From the NCBI RefSeq assembly GCF_002095385.1, contig NZ_MIPP01000037.1, positions 1 to 36,835 of the forward strand: a DNA stretch of 36,835 nt, read 5' to 3'. This stretch comes from Pantoea eucrina (lineage in GTDB: Bacteria > Pseudomonadota > Gammaproteobacteria > Enterobacterales > Enterobacteriaceae). The notes under the pieces were generated by a model. It did not search any database, was not told the origin of the DNA, and saw only the letters and a program-made list of their open reading frames with translations. This document shows, piece after piece, positions 36,787 to 36,835 of the stretch (position 1 is the stretch's first letter; each line of letters opens with the position of its first letter). A program made the translations under genes and the position numbers.

Positions 36787-36835
36787 AACAGAGGGGGTTC
36801 CGCCCGCCAGGCTTCTGGCAGTTTCAGCGGCATTA
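36765..36835 (-). CDS. Possible 3' end of an unidentified minus-strand gene
   Basis: On the minus strand a frame is open from the window edge to a TAA at 36767-36765, reading MPLKLPEAWRAEPPLLPRAA then QR. It may be the C-terminus of a gene that lies mostly outside the window. The evidence is only the open frame and its position after ybjG in convergent orientation; I do not recognise the sequence. Its end overlaps the third 16-bp repeat. Confidence 0.3.
   Translation of the reverse strand, partial: MPLKLPEAWRAEPPLLPRAAQR

Overview
This is a chromosomal window of about 37 kb from a gammaproteobacterium of the order Enterobacterales. Almost every gene is a close relative of an E. coli K-12 gene in the ftsK to ybjG interval, in nearly the same order but reversed relative to K-12 numbering. 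The moderately high G+C content, the compacted gene order (no macAB, ybjX, aqpZ, hcp-hcr, ybjT, ybjS or serW where K-12 has them) and an extra PAP2 phosphatase beside ybjG suggest the Erwiniaceae (Pantoea/Erwinia-like). That placement is inference. No phage, transposon, CRISPR, rRNA or tRNA was seen.

Layout. Positions 1-2398: the 5' part of ftsK (cell division and DNA translocation) and lrp, both on the minus strand. Positions 2919-8237: trxB, then cydD-cydC (glutathione/cysteine exporter needed for cytochrome bd assembly) and aat on the plus strand. Positions 8584-12091: infA (+), then clpA and clpS (-) and cspD (+). aat, clpS and clpA together form the N-degron pathway. Positions 12169-17745: an OLD-family nuclease gene (ybjD-like, -), the lysine exporter lysO, pyruvate oxidase poxB and threonine aldolase ltaE. 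Positions 17749-19542: ybjQ-amiD (-) and the lipoprotein gene ybjP (+). Positions 19779-23528: the arginine transport cluster artPIQM and artJ (+), with candidate ArgR sites. Positions 23553-29438 (-): the putrescine importer potFGHI, then ybjO and rlmC. Positions 29899-32371 (-): ybjC-nfsA-rimK-ybjN. Positions 32567-36712: grxA (+), ybjM (-), ybjL (+), the sigma-E-dependent sRNA RybB (+), and two coupled PAP2 phosphatase genes, the second being ybjG (+).

Three genes (clpA, ybjC, ybjL) are each broken by one missing base in a short run of identical bases. The downstream reading frame is fully conserved in all three, so sequencing or assembly errors are at least as likely as real pseudogenes.

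I did not find a clearly new multi-gene system. The most rewarding non-textbook items are: the divergent PAP2 plus ybjG pair with a PmrA-box-like site directly after rybB; an unexplained three-stem structure between ybjN and potF; competing hairpins ahead of artP; and a strong intercistronic hairpin between potF and potG.
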